From NCBI GenBank assembly GCA_037974665.1, contig CM075767.1:29971498-30035497 (forward strand): a DNA stretch of 64,000 nt, in the 5' to 3' direction. Below, in pieces: positions 34,602 through 46,150 of this stretch. A program made the translations under genes and the position numbers. The DNA comes from Ehretia macrophylla (Eukaryota > Streptophyta > Magnoliopsida > Boraginales > Ehretiaceae). Below the pieces are notes generated by a model, which saw only the letters and a list, made by a program, of their open reading frames with translations, had not been told where the DNA came from and did no database searches. The first letter of the stretch is position 1; each line of letters starts with the position of its first letter.

Positions 34602-34664
34602 GGTGAAGAAGATCCAGAACAGGTACCCGAGGACGGTGTGCCTAATGATGAACCCCTGGAGTGA
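34602..34664 (+). other. Acidic 20-codon reading frame in the 5' LTR of element 2
   Basis: After CTTTTCATCACAG an open frame of 20 codons plus TGA begins with GEEDPEQVPED. The 3' LTR copy (42898-42960) keeps the same frame and length. No start codon, so any expression would need splicing or read-through. Confidence 0.4.
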
Positions 34665-34762
34665 ATGCCTGTCATTGCTTATTTTGCTTGATTGTTACTA
34701 CTTGTGAACTTTTGCTACTTGAAGACTATTTCCCTTATGTTATTTGTTGCTTGTGATGTAAA

Positions 34763-34787
34763 AGACCCCCATTGTAATTTGGGGTCT
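34763..34787 (+). other. Stem-loop 3 in the 5' LTR of element 2
   Basis: Arms AGACCCC and GGGGTCT around a TTGTAA-containing loop. The 3' LTR copy is at 43059-43083. Probably lies in the transcript-end region. Confidence 0.55.
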
Positions 34788-35308
34788 AATTTTGGTTTGT
34801 ACTTATATTAAGTAGACTGATACTAGACATACTATGATCGTTTATGTTTTTGTTATCATTAGTATCTATCATAGGTTATGATGCTAGTTAAGGAATAGGC
34901 AAATGAACTTATCCAACCTCAACAGGTACTCGCTATTAAGCTAAGATCAACGGGTATATTTTGAAACGAGGATAAATGGACAAACGAGACATAGTGTCAT
35001 GCTAGGTTATAAATCAAACGAGACGTCGAAATAACCAATAGGCAATTCAATTGATGATAAAATAGTAAACTCTAGTCGGGAATGAACTTGAATTGATAGT
35101 TTTGAGGCTGTTAGAAAATTTAGGTCAAAACAAAGAGCCCAATTTCAACCGTTATGCTGCCGGATTTTCGGAAAATTTTGGAGTCTAGAATAACACGTTA
35201 AGTGTTAAACCTCATAGAATGATTAAGAATGTGAAAGGACTTGAAAGTTTAGATCAAACCCTAGTCTAACCTTTATAGGCCGGGTTGGGGCGTGACACCT
35301 TAGAAGAA

Positions 35309-35320
35309 TGGTATCAGAGC
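35309..35320 (+). other. Primer binding site, element 2
   Basis: TGGTATCAGAGC, identical to that of element 1 and 11 bases after the 5' LTR; initiator methionine tRNA type. Confidence 0.93.
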
Positions 35321-35541
35321 TTAGATTGCTTAAGCCGGGTTAACTCTTGGACCGTGGGTAAAGACCTAAGATAATTAGGATGACTTGTTTGTGTGTTATT
35401 GTGTGATAAATGTGCCTTCTATGTTCTATGTGCTTAAGTGACTTATATTCCTTGAATGTTTTTAGAATTGTACCTATAATATGTTGCACATCTTATGCAT
35501 TAGATTCTTAGTTATCATATTTCAATAAATTGTGCCTTTAG
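35321..35541 (+). other. Untranslated leader, element 2
   Basis: About 220 bp between the primer site and the gag ATG; A/T-rich, nothing recognised. Confidence 0.6.
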
Positions 35542-36561
35542 ATGGCTGGCCCTAGTACCCGTACTACTAATAGGAGCGGTAAACCTCAAGAGACCGGGGA
35601 TGCCTATCAGACTAATCCCGGTATAGCTATGTTTAATATGATGGCAACTGCCATGGATTGTGTATCACGTGTGATGGAGCGTCAGGATGCTCGTGAAGCC
35701 AACAACAACATCAACAACAGGAATGAGGGTAACCATGGGAGACATAGCAGAATGAAGGAATTCCTTGACTTTCGCCCGTCTAAATTCTACGGGGAAGCTG
35801 ATGATGAGAAAGCCGAGGCTTGGCTGTCCGAGATCGAGAAGATTTTTAGGCCACTTGATTATACAGATGAAGAGAAATTGGAGTTTGCTGTATTTCTGTT
35901 TCACGGGGATGCCGAGCATTGGTGGCACACTGTAGAGGCACTGTGGGAGACTGATCAGACACCTCGCTTGTGGGGTAATTTCGTTAAGGCGTTTAAGGAG
36001 AAATATGTATCTGCAGTTTCCAGGCAGAGGCAGATCGAGGAGTTCATGCACTTGACCCAGGGTAATATGACGGTGGCCTAGTACGAGGCTCGTTTTGACC
36101 GACTGTCCCGTTATGCTCAGTATATGGTTTGTACTCCGGAGGCAAAAATGTGGAAATTTACTGTTGGTTTGAGGCCAGAGATTCAGGACCAGTTAGCTTC
36201 TCATGACTTCGATACTTATTCTGCTCTCTTTGCTGCTGCCTCTCGAGTTGAGAAGAGGAAACTAGATGGAGCCGGTTCGAGTCAACCAAACAAGAAACCA
36301 TACCAGCCTCTAGGTCAGCAGAGGAAATTCCAGTGTCAGAGTCGTGGTCAAGGCTAGAGCCAGAATAGGTCAGTGAATAACCGTGGGCCGACTAAAGCGC
36401 CATCAGCCTCTTCCACCCGCGGATCCACAGGTAGTTCACCTGCTTCTCAGACTGTTACTTGATCTCACTATAGCAGGAAGGGTCACACTGAGGCCCAGTG
36501 TTGGAGGAAATCGGGGCGATGTGTGGGCTGTGGCAGTGATCAGCATCGGGCTAAGGATTGC
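35542..36561 (+). pseudogene. gag (capsid and nucleocapsid) of element 2, broken
   Basis: Starts at ATG 35542 (MAGPSTRTTNRSG). The capsid core has GDAEHWW and TQGNMTVA, then TAG at 36079, a second TAG at 36355 and TGA at 36460, all in one continuous frame. The first zinc knuckle (36460-36501) has lost its first two Cys positions, one to the TGA and one to Tyr. The second (36520-36561, CVGCGSDQHRAKDC) is intact. Relative to element 1 the knuckle damage is on opposite fingers. Confidence 0.92.
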
Positions 36562-37113
36562 CCTAGATGGCAAGGAGGACAAAATCAGGTTAAACCAGCT
36601 GGTAGAGGCAAGACTCTAGTTCCTAGAGTCCAGGCCCGAGCTTATGCCATTGAGTGCGAGGAGATTCCAGATGAGACCGCTGTTGTTGAAGGTACATTCT
36701 TCATACTGAATCAACCTGTTAAGGTGTTAATTGATCTGGGTGCTACTCATTCATTTATTACTCCCTTATGTGTGGAACGTGTGAAATTGAAAGTTGTATG
36801 TTTGCCATATGAAGTAGAAGTTGGTACTCCAATGGGTTCTAAACTTGTAACTAGTTCAGCTTGTAAAGCATGTAAAATCCAAATTAAGGATAGGGAATTC
36901 TCGGCCAATCTTATTGTATTACCTTTTCGAGACTATGAAGTCATTTTAGGGATAGACTGGCTGGCAAAACATCATGTCCAACTGGATTGTCGGGCAAAGA
37001 TTATAACGTTCCGGGTACCTGATCAACCTATACTGGAGGTTTTGGGCCGAAGAGATTTCACTGGGAGTTCCATCATTTCATCTACAAAAGCAGTGAAGTC
37101 CTTGAGGAAATGA
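36562..37113 (+). pseudogene. Protease of element 2
   Basis: Same frame as gag. The active-site Asp at 36733 is in VLIDLGATHSF, so the residue after Asp is Leu where Ser or Thr is usual, which may cripple the enzyme. The LGIDWL motif follows at about 36950. TGA at 37111-37113 separates it from the RT. Confidence 0.92.
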
Positions 37114-38265
37114 TGCAGCAGATACTTGGCTTACCTTATCAACAGGCCGTCAGATAAAGCTAAGTTGGAGGAGATGCCTGTAATCAAAGACTATGCAGAT
37201 GTTTTCCCTGAAGAATTACCCGGTTTGCCCCCAAATCGGGAGATCGAGTTTGTTATAGAGTTGCTACCTGGCACCCAGCCGATATCAAAAGCTCCCTATC
37301 GTATGGCACCGGCTGAGCTACAAGAATTAAAGGACCAATTGCAAGGATTGCTGAAGAAGGGATTTGTTCAACCGAGCTCTTCACCGTGGGGTGCGCCCGT
37401 GTTATTTGTTAAGAAGAAAGACGGAACGTTGAGGCTATGCATTGACTATCGAGGTTTGAACCAAGTGACTGTCAAGAATAAATACCCACTTCCCTTGATT
37501 GATGAGTTATTTGATCAACTGCAAGGAGCCAAAGTGTATTCGAAACTCGACTTGAGACAAGGGTACTATCAGTTGCGGATCAAGAAGGAAGATGTGCCTA
37601 AAACGGCTTTCAGGACGAGATATGGGCACTATGAATATGTAGTGATGCCTTTTGGACTAACTAATGCCCCTGCAGCTTTTATGGATTTGATGCATAGGGT
37701 GTTTCAACCCTACTTGGACCAATTTGTGGTGATCTTCATTGATGATATTTTGGTATACTCGAAATCGGAGGCGGAGCATGAGCAACATCTGCGGTTGGTA
37801 CTGCAGAAACTTCGAGAGCATCGATTGTATGCAAAGTTTAGCAAATGTGAATTCTGGTTGCAGCAGATTGCATTTTTGGGGCATATCATAACCCAAGAGG
37901 GAATAGCAGTAGATCCAGCAAAGATCGATGCAGTGATGTCTTGGAAGAAGCCGGAAAATGTTACGGAGGTTCGGAGTTTTCTTGGTCTAGCCGGCTACTA
38001 TCGGAGGTTTGTGAAGGACTTCTCTAAGATTGCAGGTCCGCTTACAAAGCTCACTCAAAAGAAAACCAAGTTCGTGTGGGATGATAAGTGTGAGAACAGC
38101 TTCCAAGAGTTGAAGAAGAGATTGACTACTGCACCAATTCTTGCATTGCCTGAAGGGAGTCAAGGTTTCGTAATCTATAGCGATGCTTCGAAAGAAGGAT
38201 TGGGATGTGTATTGATGCAAAATGGAAGAGTTATGCTTCTAGGAAACCCAAGCCATATGAGATGA
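37114..38265 (+). pseudogene. Reverse transcriptase and start of RNase H, element 2
   Basis: Open from the TGA at 37111 in the same frame. RT motifs [25 protein letters not shown] and FIDD (37735-37746) are intact and closely match element 1. RNase H begins with YSDAS (Asp 38182). A 7-bp deletion at about 38232-38235, seen against element 1, shifts the frame and leads to a stop at 38265. Confidence 0.95.
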
Positions 38266-39932
38266 ATTACCCGACGCATGATTTGGAGTTAGCTGCTATT
38301 GTGTTTGCACTCAAGAAATGGAGGCATTATCTGTGGGGTAACAAGTTTGAAGTATTTACCGATCATAAGAGCTTGAAATACTTGTTCTCTCAAAAGGAGT
38401 TGAATATGAGGCAAAGGCGGTGGATGGAGCTTTTGGACGATTACAACTGCTCAATTAATTATGTGCCCGGTAAGGCGAACGTAGTTGCATATGCCTTAAG
38501 CAGAAAAGCAAGCATGGCGAAACTGGAAGTCAAGGTGCAGGAGTTGTTGGAGGAAGCGTTTCTATGGAAACCACAATTGACTCAGAAGGGGTTACTTTTT
38601 GCCACTACCCAAGTTCAATCGACTTTGTTATCTGAGTTACGAGAGGCTCAACAGAAGGACCAACAATTTCAAAAGATTAAGGAAAGCAACGCAGAGTTCA
38701 AGTTTCATGATGATAGTGTTTGTAGGTTTAGGAACCGGGTTTGTGTTCCCAATGAGCCAGAGCTGAAAAAGAAGATTCTTGAGGAAGCGCATAATTCAAG
38801 ATCTACTCTTTACCCCTGTGGAACAAAGATGTATCGGGATTTGAAGCAACACTATTGGTGGAATAACATGAAAAGAGAAATTGCGGAGTTTGTAGCACGG
38901 TGTTTAACTTGCCAGAGAGTCAAAGCAGAACATCAACGACCCGCAGGTTTACTTCAGCCGTTGGAGATTCCTCAATGGAAATGGGAACATATCACTATGG
39001 ATTTTGTTATGGACCTGCCTAGATCACGGAAGGGTCGTGACGCCGTTTGGGTTATAGTAGATAGATTGACTAAGTCGGCGCACTTTTTACCAATAAACAA
39101 GGAGGATAGTCCTGAGAAACTGGGAGATATGTATGTGGGGGAGATTGTAAGATTGCACGGGATGCCTGTGAGTATTGTATCGGATAGGGATCCTCGTTTT
39201 ACTTCCCGATTTTGGAAGAGATTGCAAGAAGCTTTGGGGACGAAATTGAGTTTTAGCACGGCTTATCACCCTCAGACGGACGGTCAATCAGAGAGGACTA
39301 TTCAGATTTTGGAGGATATGCTGAGGGCATGTGTGTTGGACTTCGGCAAAGGTTGGGAGAAATATCTATCTCTAGCGGAGTTCGCCTACAACAATAGTTA
39401 TCAGGCCACGATCGGGATGGCCCCTTTTGAGGCGCTATATGGACGTAAGTGTCGATCTCCAATCTATTGGGATGAAGTAGGTGAGATGAAGACTTTTGAC
39501 CCGACCCTTTTACCTGAACTGATGAAAAATGTTGATAACATCCACCTCATCCGGAAACGGATGCTTACCACCCAGAGCAGGCAGAAGAGTTATGCAGATC
39601 GACGGAGACGGAGTCTCGAGTTTGAGGTTGGCGACAAGGTGTTCTTGAGGATATCACCCCGGAGGGGACTAATTAAACATGGCAAGGGTGGAAAGTTGAG
39701 CCCGAGATTTGTAGGACCGTTTGAGATAGTTGACAACGTTGGCAAGTTGGCGTATCGCCTAGCACTACCCCAGAACCTCTCCAATATTCACGACGTCTTT
39801 CATGTTTCGATGCTACGGAAGTACCATCCTAACCCGTCGCATATCTTGGAGCCAGAGCCGTTGCAGCTTCGGGAAAACTTGTCTTACGAGGAGAAGCCCA
39901 TTCGGATCCTAGACCAGCAGGATCGGGAGTAG
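38205..39932 (+). pseudogene. RNase H remainder and integrase of element 2
   Basis: The coding frame downstream of the 7-bp deletion; the first codons overlap the previous block out of frame. RNase H keeps LELAA and TDHKS, but its last catalytic Asp is Tyr (38490, VAYALSR). In the integrase zinc domain the second His is Tyr (38811), while the two Cys remain. The D,D35E core is complete: Asp 39060, Asp 39183, Glu 39291. FVGPFEI is the GPY/F motif. TAG at 39930-39932 cuts off the tail. Confidence 0.94.
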
Positions 39933-40076
39933 CGCAACAGAACTATACCTATGGTGAAAGTGCTGTGGGATCATCATGGACTCGAAGAAGCAACGTGGGA
40001 AAGGCAAGACCAGATGGAGCAGCAGTATCCAGCATTATTTCAAGGTAATATTGAATTTCGGGACGAAATTCTTTGA
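39933..40076 (+). pseudogene. Chromodomain-like tail of element 2 integrase
   Basis: In frame beyond the TAG: VLWDHHGLEEATWERQ then QQYPALF, ending at TGA 40074-40076. About 16 residues longer at the C-terminus than element 1 (it ends in FRDEIL). Confidence 0.88.
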
Positions 40077-40088
40077 AGGAGGGGAGGA
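40075..40088 (+). other. Polypurine tract, element 2
   Basis: GAAGGAGGGGAGGA ends at the start of the 3' LTR and overlaps the pol stop codon (40074-40076). Confidence 0.92.
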
Positions 40089-43000
40089 TGTGAGGCCCGA
40101 CCCCGATTTGCGTGCCATGACCTAGGTTTAAGAAATGAGTTCATTTTATGTGCCATGCATTGAATTACGTGCATCCATTTAGGGTTGCGTGCATTTACTT
40201 GAAAAACGTGCGTTTGTCTCGTAGTTCGTGTCCTACCTCATAGTGTGTGCCCTAAACCTAGATTTGCGTGCCTTCGCGCTAATCAAGAAAGTATCTTTTA
40301 CGAAGCACTAGACTATTAAACAATCCTACAAAGTCCACTATCAATATAATAATCCAAATTCCATTCACTAGAAGACAAAAAATGCACCAAACACTAGACA
40401 TTCCTTATTCTTTATTCTTTGTTCTTTTTGCATTTTCAACACACAACAATTAACACCCAAAAGATTACAAGAATACAGAATTTTGCACATGTCATAGCCG
40501 GCCATACCATGTTTTGAGCAAGAAAATTTGAACAACACAATTAAATATGCATGCTTAGTCAACCACTTAGCACAAGACATTAAAAAATTGCTCAAATCCC
40601 TTCAAATCCTCACCATATCCGACCAGCCCTTGCATGCCCATGCTAGCATTCAAAATTTAAAGCATTTTGAAGACAAAAGCTGAAATTGAAAGCCTCAAGG
40701 CCGAGCATGCTCCTCAAGTTGCAAGCTTTTGTTTTATCTTCATTTTCTTCATTTCTTTCTCTCACATTTCTCTCTCACTCTCATTTCCTCTCTCCATTTC
40801 GGTCCTTGGCTGAATTCTCCATCTTCTCAACTTCTCTTCTTCACACCATAGCTAAGTATAGCAAGCTACAAGTAAAGAACTACAACCGAGCAAGCTAGAG
40901 TTCGAAATCACTCTTGCATGTGCATTGAAGCTTCATTTCGGCCTAGGTGAGTTACTAAGCATCCATTTATTTTCTTCAAGTTCTAACTACATGCATGCAC
41001 TAAGAGATTGATCATTAAGCTAGGAAAAATAGAGAAAAACTAGTGAGGTTCTTGGCTAAGCAAAGAAAAGGAGAAGATTTGAGCTTCAACAAGGGTCTTG
41101 TGTATTTTGTGGTTGATTGCTAAGGTGAGGGTTAAAACCTTTTGAAAACTCTTTAAAAACTCACATGCATGCTCATAAATGTGTGTATTTGCTTCTGTAC
41201 TTGAGCTATATGGTCGTTCATAAGCTTAAACAACCATGCATGGCAAGATCTTCGCTTGAAAATGATGCTAGGTGAAGTCGAAATGGATGACAGCTCTCTG
41301 ACCAGTCAGTTCGAGGTAAGTTTAGCTAAGCAACTGATGTTTAAAATGCTTTAAAATTTGTGGGTGACTAGTTTGGACAGTTTTGAACATTTTTCACAGA
41401 AATAGGCCGAAGCTAATTTTGACTCGAAGGTCCTCAAAATGGCAAATCATTAAAATGTGACCAAATCTGGAAATCTGGAAAAATGAATCAGGTTTTGGCT
41501 GATGCACTGACCTTGTGGAACGAACCATATTTGACTTAGTAAATGATGTCCAAAACGCATGAAATTTGTTTTGCTGCTATATTTTTCAGTTCTGGACAAT
41601 TTTGTCAGAAATGAACCAAAGCTAAAACGGACTCTAAGGACCTAAAAAACGTCGATTTCTGAAAACTGTACAAATCTGGACAGTTTTGTGCTACCTCACT
41701 GTTTCGGCTATAACTAATGATTCTGAGCTCCAATTGATGCAAGGATTGTTTCTGATTTTAGTTAACTACTTAAGCTTTAATTTGACATCTTATTCACTGA
41801 ATTTGGAGATTGTTTTCTTATTCTATTGATCGTGAGAAAACAGCCTATTGCAGTTATGGTTTCACTTAGCTATGTGCTTGGAAAACTATTGTAACCTCTT
41901 TTGTGGTACTAATTTCTTGGGATTGTGGTGTTGGAATATTATGTGGACTGTTTTGAGCACTTGAGGATGTTGGAATTGAATGATGCATGACTTGAGAATG
42001 ATGTTGAGTTGACTTATGGTTTTAATCACACGACTAAGCTTGAAATGGAGAACCTATTGACTAAGTAGCCTTGCTAAGCGTTAATCACTTGAATATTGTG
42101 TGGAAACTAGACATTTAGTGGGCTGCCCGTAAATGTTTTATAACTTCAAAAGTGATCTTGACCATTGCATGTCGACAAATAAGCTTTTCTTGCATCCGAA
42201 CCCATGTTAATATCATTGCATGTTGAATAATCTTATCACTTGATTGCGTGGACTTTTTAATGAGTTATACGGCCTGTTTTACATGTGTTACATGGCTGCC
42301 CGTTTGATGTTCATATGACTCTATATGCCTTTCAAGTGAAATTACTTGTCTTATTGTGCCTTGTTTGACTACTTGACAACGTGCGATCTTATAACTGTTC
42401 GGAGGCAACCTACTTTGTTGTCCTCCTACTTTGATATGTTAAATGTTATAAATGTGCATCACATACAAGGTTGCAACCTTTCGTGTGGCATGGTAGCGTT
42501 TCACGTCCGCCGGGCGGCACGGGCTTGCCGGTGCTACCGTGACTACCATGATCCAATTCCCTCTCTCGCTTGGTATTCAGCCTTGGAGAGTTGGGTCGTA
42601 GGTTTTGGGGTACATACGGAGTACACCCAATTGGGAGTGATAAGTGGTTTATTGAAGTCGGCCGCAACAATTGATTCGAAATTGAAATTGAGAGCAAATG
42701 CTCACCGTATCCTTGAAATGATTGGTAATTGTATCCGTTTCTCGATTTGTTTCTTATAATTGCTTACCATATTGTTCGTAATATGTGACATGTTTTAAAA
42801 AGGGGTTTTCATAAATTGAACCGGAAAATGAGTTTCAAATCGTATTTCTCATTTCCCCCTCGCTGAGTTCATAAGGACTCACCCTCTTTTCATCACAGGT
42901 GAAGAAGATCCAGAACAGGTACCCGAGGACGGTGTGCCTAATGATGAACCCCTGGAGTGAATGCCTGTCATTGCTTATTTTGCTTGATTGTGACTACTTG

Positions 43001-43579
43001 TGAACTTTTGCTACTTGAAGACTATTTCCCATATGTTATTTGTTGCTTGTGATGTAAAAGACCCCCGTTGTAATTTGGGGTCTAATTTTGGTTTGTACTT
43101 ATATTAAGTAGACTGATACTAGACATACTATGATCGTTTTTGTTTTTGTTATCATTAGTATCTATCATAGGTTATGATGCTAGTTAAGGAATAGGCAAAT
43201 GAACTTATCCAACCTCAATAGGTACTTGCTAATAAGCTAAGATCAACAGGTATATTTTGAAATGTGGATAAATGGACAAACGACACATAGTGTCATGCTA
43301 GGTTATAAATCAAACGAGACATCGAAATAACCAATAGGCAATTCAATTGATGATAAAATAGTAAACTCTAGTCGGGAATGAACTTGAATTGATAGTTTTG
43401 AGGCTGTTAGCAAAATTTAGGTCAAAACAAAGAGCCCAATTTCAGCAGTTATGCTGCCGGATTTCCGGAAAATTTTGGAGTCTAGAATAACACGTTAAGT
43501 GTTAAACCTCATAGAATGATTAAGAATGTGAAAGGACTTGAAAGTTTAGATCAAACCCTAGTCTAACCTTTATAGGCCG
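40089..43579 (+). repeat. 3' LTR of element 2, truncated (3491 bp)
   Basis: Collinear with the 5' LTR up to TATAGGCCG, then stops; the last 15 bp (35283-35297 in the 5' copy), including the terminal CA, are missing. Confidence 0.94.
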
Positions 43580-43727
43580 TTTTCATCAGTTTCGGGCCAC
43601 TTTTCTTATTAAGCTCTGTTTTTTCGTCCCGAATCGTACGTCGTGAGTTGTTAAAAGGATGACAACCTTACTCGCGGGACATTAGAGGGCCCTACAATGC
43701 GTCGATATCACGTCTTGCGAGGATGCT
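43580..43727 (+). repeat. Inverted 148-bp piece of 5S spacer
   Basis: Reverse complement of the spacer stretch running from CAGCATCC to GAAACTGATGAAAAC in normal units. It is joined to the cut LTR with a 2-base overlap (CG). After it come four filler bases (43728-43731) and then spacer in normal orientation from GGGCAC. About 142 bp on the left and 25 bp on the right of this stretch are missing, which accounts for the 163-bp shortfall against two full units. Confidence 0.92.
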
Positions 43728-44001
43728 ATGAGGGCACAACAAGCAAGTTTGCTGCCCCCACCGTAGAACTCTCGGAGAGCTTTCCAACGGTATGCTGTGT
43801 GCCGCGTAACTCCTTATGGATCAAAAGTTATGGGCACCGGAGCGACGGAGACTTGGTCACAAGCCCTACGCCCTCGGTTTGCGAGCCCAACCTCCACGTG
43901 AAGCGAAGTTGTATTGCCCAAGGTGCCGTGGGATTCGATAATAGAAATGTGGTGGATAAAGTATCTTGGCAACCCTAACCGGAGGAAAAAAAATTGAAAA
44001 G

Positions 44002-44120
44002 GGGGTGCAACACGAGGACTTCCCAGGGGGTCACCCATCCTAGTGCTACTTTCGCCCAAGCACGCTTAACTTCGGAGTTCTGATGGGATCCGGTGTATTA
44101 GTCCTGGTATGATCGCACCC
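44002..44120 (-). rRNA. 5S rRNA gene, copy 35
   Basis: First copy right of retrotransposon 2. Class A upstream. Differences: n18 C to G, n25 G to A, n70 G to A (IE), n76 U to C. Confidence 0.86.
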
Positions 44121-44676
44121 GTCATGTTGATGGCACAATTCCTTTATGTGTTAACGGTTCACAGTCCCAGCCTAGAGAGATGGCCCATTCAATAGGACCA
44201 ATGGGCTTAACAACAACCCATCCGCTTTAACAACGCAGCATCCTCGCAAGATGTGATATCGACGTGTTGTAGGGCCCTGTAATGTCCCGCGAGTAAGGTT
44301 GTCGTCCTTTTAACAGCTCACGACGTACGATCCGGGATGAAAAAATAGATCTTAATAAGAAAAGTGGCCCTAAATTAATGAAAACGTTCGATTTTGGGCC
44401 CCAAAAAGGGCATAGCAAGCAAGCTTGCTGCCCCCGTCGTAGAGCACTCAGAGAGCTTTCCAACGGTATGCTGTGCGCCGCGTAACTCCTTACGGATCAA
44501 AAGTTATGGGCACCAGAGGAACGGAGACCTGGTCACAAGCCCTACGCCCTCGGTTTGCGGGCCCGGCTTCCACGTGAAGCGAAGTTGTCTTGCCCAAGGT
44601 GCCGTGGGATTCGATAATAGAAATGTGGTGGATAAAGTATCTTGGCAACACTAACCGGAGGAAAAAAATTGAAAAG

Positions 44677-44795
44677 GGGGTGCAACACGAGGACATCCCA
44701 AGGGGTCACCTATCCTAGTACTACTCTTGCCCAAGCACGCTTAACTTCGGAGTTCTGATGGGATCCGGTGCATTAGTGCTGGTATGATCTCACCC
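44677..44795 (-). rRNA. 5S rRNA gene, copy 36
   Basis: Class A upstream. Differences: n6 C to A, n68 G to A (IE), n85 G to A and n95 C to U (C box), n101 A to U. Confidence 0.85.
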
Positions 44796-45354
44796 GTCAT
44801 GTTGATGGCACAATTCCTTTATGTGTTAACGGTTCACAGTCCTAGCCTAGAGAGATGGCCCATTCATAAGGCCCAATGGGCTTAACAACAACCCATTCGC
44901 TTTAACAACGCAGCATCCTCGCAAGATGTGATATCGACGCATTGTAAGGCCCTCTAATGTCCCGCGAGTAAGGTTGTGGTCCTTTCAATAGCTCACGACG
45001 TACGATTCGGGATGAAAAAACATAGCTTAATTAGAAAAGTTGCCCGAACCTGATGAAAACTTTCGATTTTGGGCTCCAAAAACGGCACAGCGAGCAAGCT
45101 TGCTGCCCCCGTCGTAGAGCTCTCAGAGAGTTTTCCAACGATATGCTGTGCACCGCGTAACTCCTTACGGATCAAAAGTTATGGGCACCGAAGCGACAGA
45201 GACCTGGTCACAAGCCCAACGCCCTCGGTTTACGGGCCCAGCCTCCACGTGAAGCGAAGTTGTCTCTCCCAAGGTGCCATGGGATTCGATAATAGAAATG
45301 TGGTGGATAAAGTATCTTGGCAACCCTAACCGGAGGAAAAAAAAATTGAAATGG

Positions 45355-45473
45355 GGAGTGCAACACGAGGACTTCCCAGGGGGTCACCTATCCTAGTACT
45401 ACTATCGCCCAAGCACGCTTAACTTCGGAGTTCTGATGGGATCCGGTGCGTTAGTGCTGGTATGATCGCACCC
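45355..45473 (-). rRNA. 5S rRNA gene, copy 37
   Basis: Class A upstream. Differences: n24 U to C, n70 G to U (IE), n85 G to A (C box). Confidence 0.87.
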
Positions 45474-46031
45474 GTCATGTTGATGGCACAATTCCTTTAT
45501 GTGTTAACGGTTCACAGTCCCTGCCTAGAGAGATGGCCCATTCAGAAGTCCCAATGGGCTTAACAACAAACCATCTGCTTTAACAACGCAGCATCCTTGC
45601 AAGACGTGATATCGACGCGTTGTAGGGCCCTATAATTTCACGTGAATAAGGTTTTCGTCCTTTTAACAGCTCACGATGTACGATCCGGGAAGGAAAAACC
45701 GAGCAAAACTAGAAAAGTGGCCCGAAACTGATGAAAACATTCAATTTTGGGCTCCAAAAAGGGTACAGCAAGCAAGCTTGCTGCCCCCATCGTAGAGCTC
45801 ACGGAGAGCTTTCCAACGGTATGCTGTGCGTCGCGTAACTCCTTACGGATCAAAAGTTATGGGCACCGGAGCGACGGAGACCTGGTCACAAGCCCTACGC
45901 CCTCGGTTTGCGGGCCCAGCCTCCACGTGATGCGAAGTTGTCTTGCCCAAGGTGCCGTGGGATTCGATAATTGAAATATGGTGGATAAAGTATCTAGGCA
46001 AACCTAACCGGAGGAAAAAAAATTGAAAAGG

Positions 46032-46150
46032 GGAGTGCAACACGAGGACTTCACAGGGGGTCACCCATCCTAGTACTACTCTCGCCCAAGCACGCTTAAG
46101 TTCTGAGTTCTGACGGGATCCGGTGCATTAGTACTGGTATGATCGCACCC
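46032..46150 (-). rRNA. 5S rRNA gene, copy 38
   Basis: Class B upstream. Differences: n18 C to U, n37 A to G, n47 C to A, n51 G to C (A box), n98 G to U. The first three are shared with the copy at 47385. Confidence 0.85.

Larger units (their letters stand above)
31792..35297 (+). repeat. 5' LTR of element 2 (3506 bp)
   Basis: Starts TGTGAGGCCCGACC and ends GGGTTGGGGCGTGACA, the same type of end as element 1. Its first 190 bp are a degenerate array of CGTGC-type motifs. The module of stem-loops and acidic frame lies at 34104-34787. Confidence 0.94.
31792..43579 (+). mobile_element. LTR retrotransposon 2 (Ty3/gypsy chromovirus), 3' end truncated
   Basis: An 11.8-kb element inserted inside a 5S gene, between RNA positions 27 and 28. 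It has a complete 5' LTR, iMet-type primer site, gag-pol, purine tract and a 3' LTR that lacks its last 15 bp. No target duplication can be read: the left flank is TCCGG, but the right flank was replaced by an inverted spacer piece. The coding region has five in-frame stops, a 7-bp deletion and several lost catalytic residues. About 80 differences over 3.49 kb between the LTRs (about 2.3%, hand count) make it older than element 1. Confidence 0.94.
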
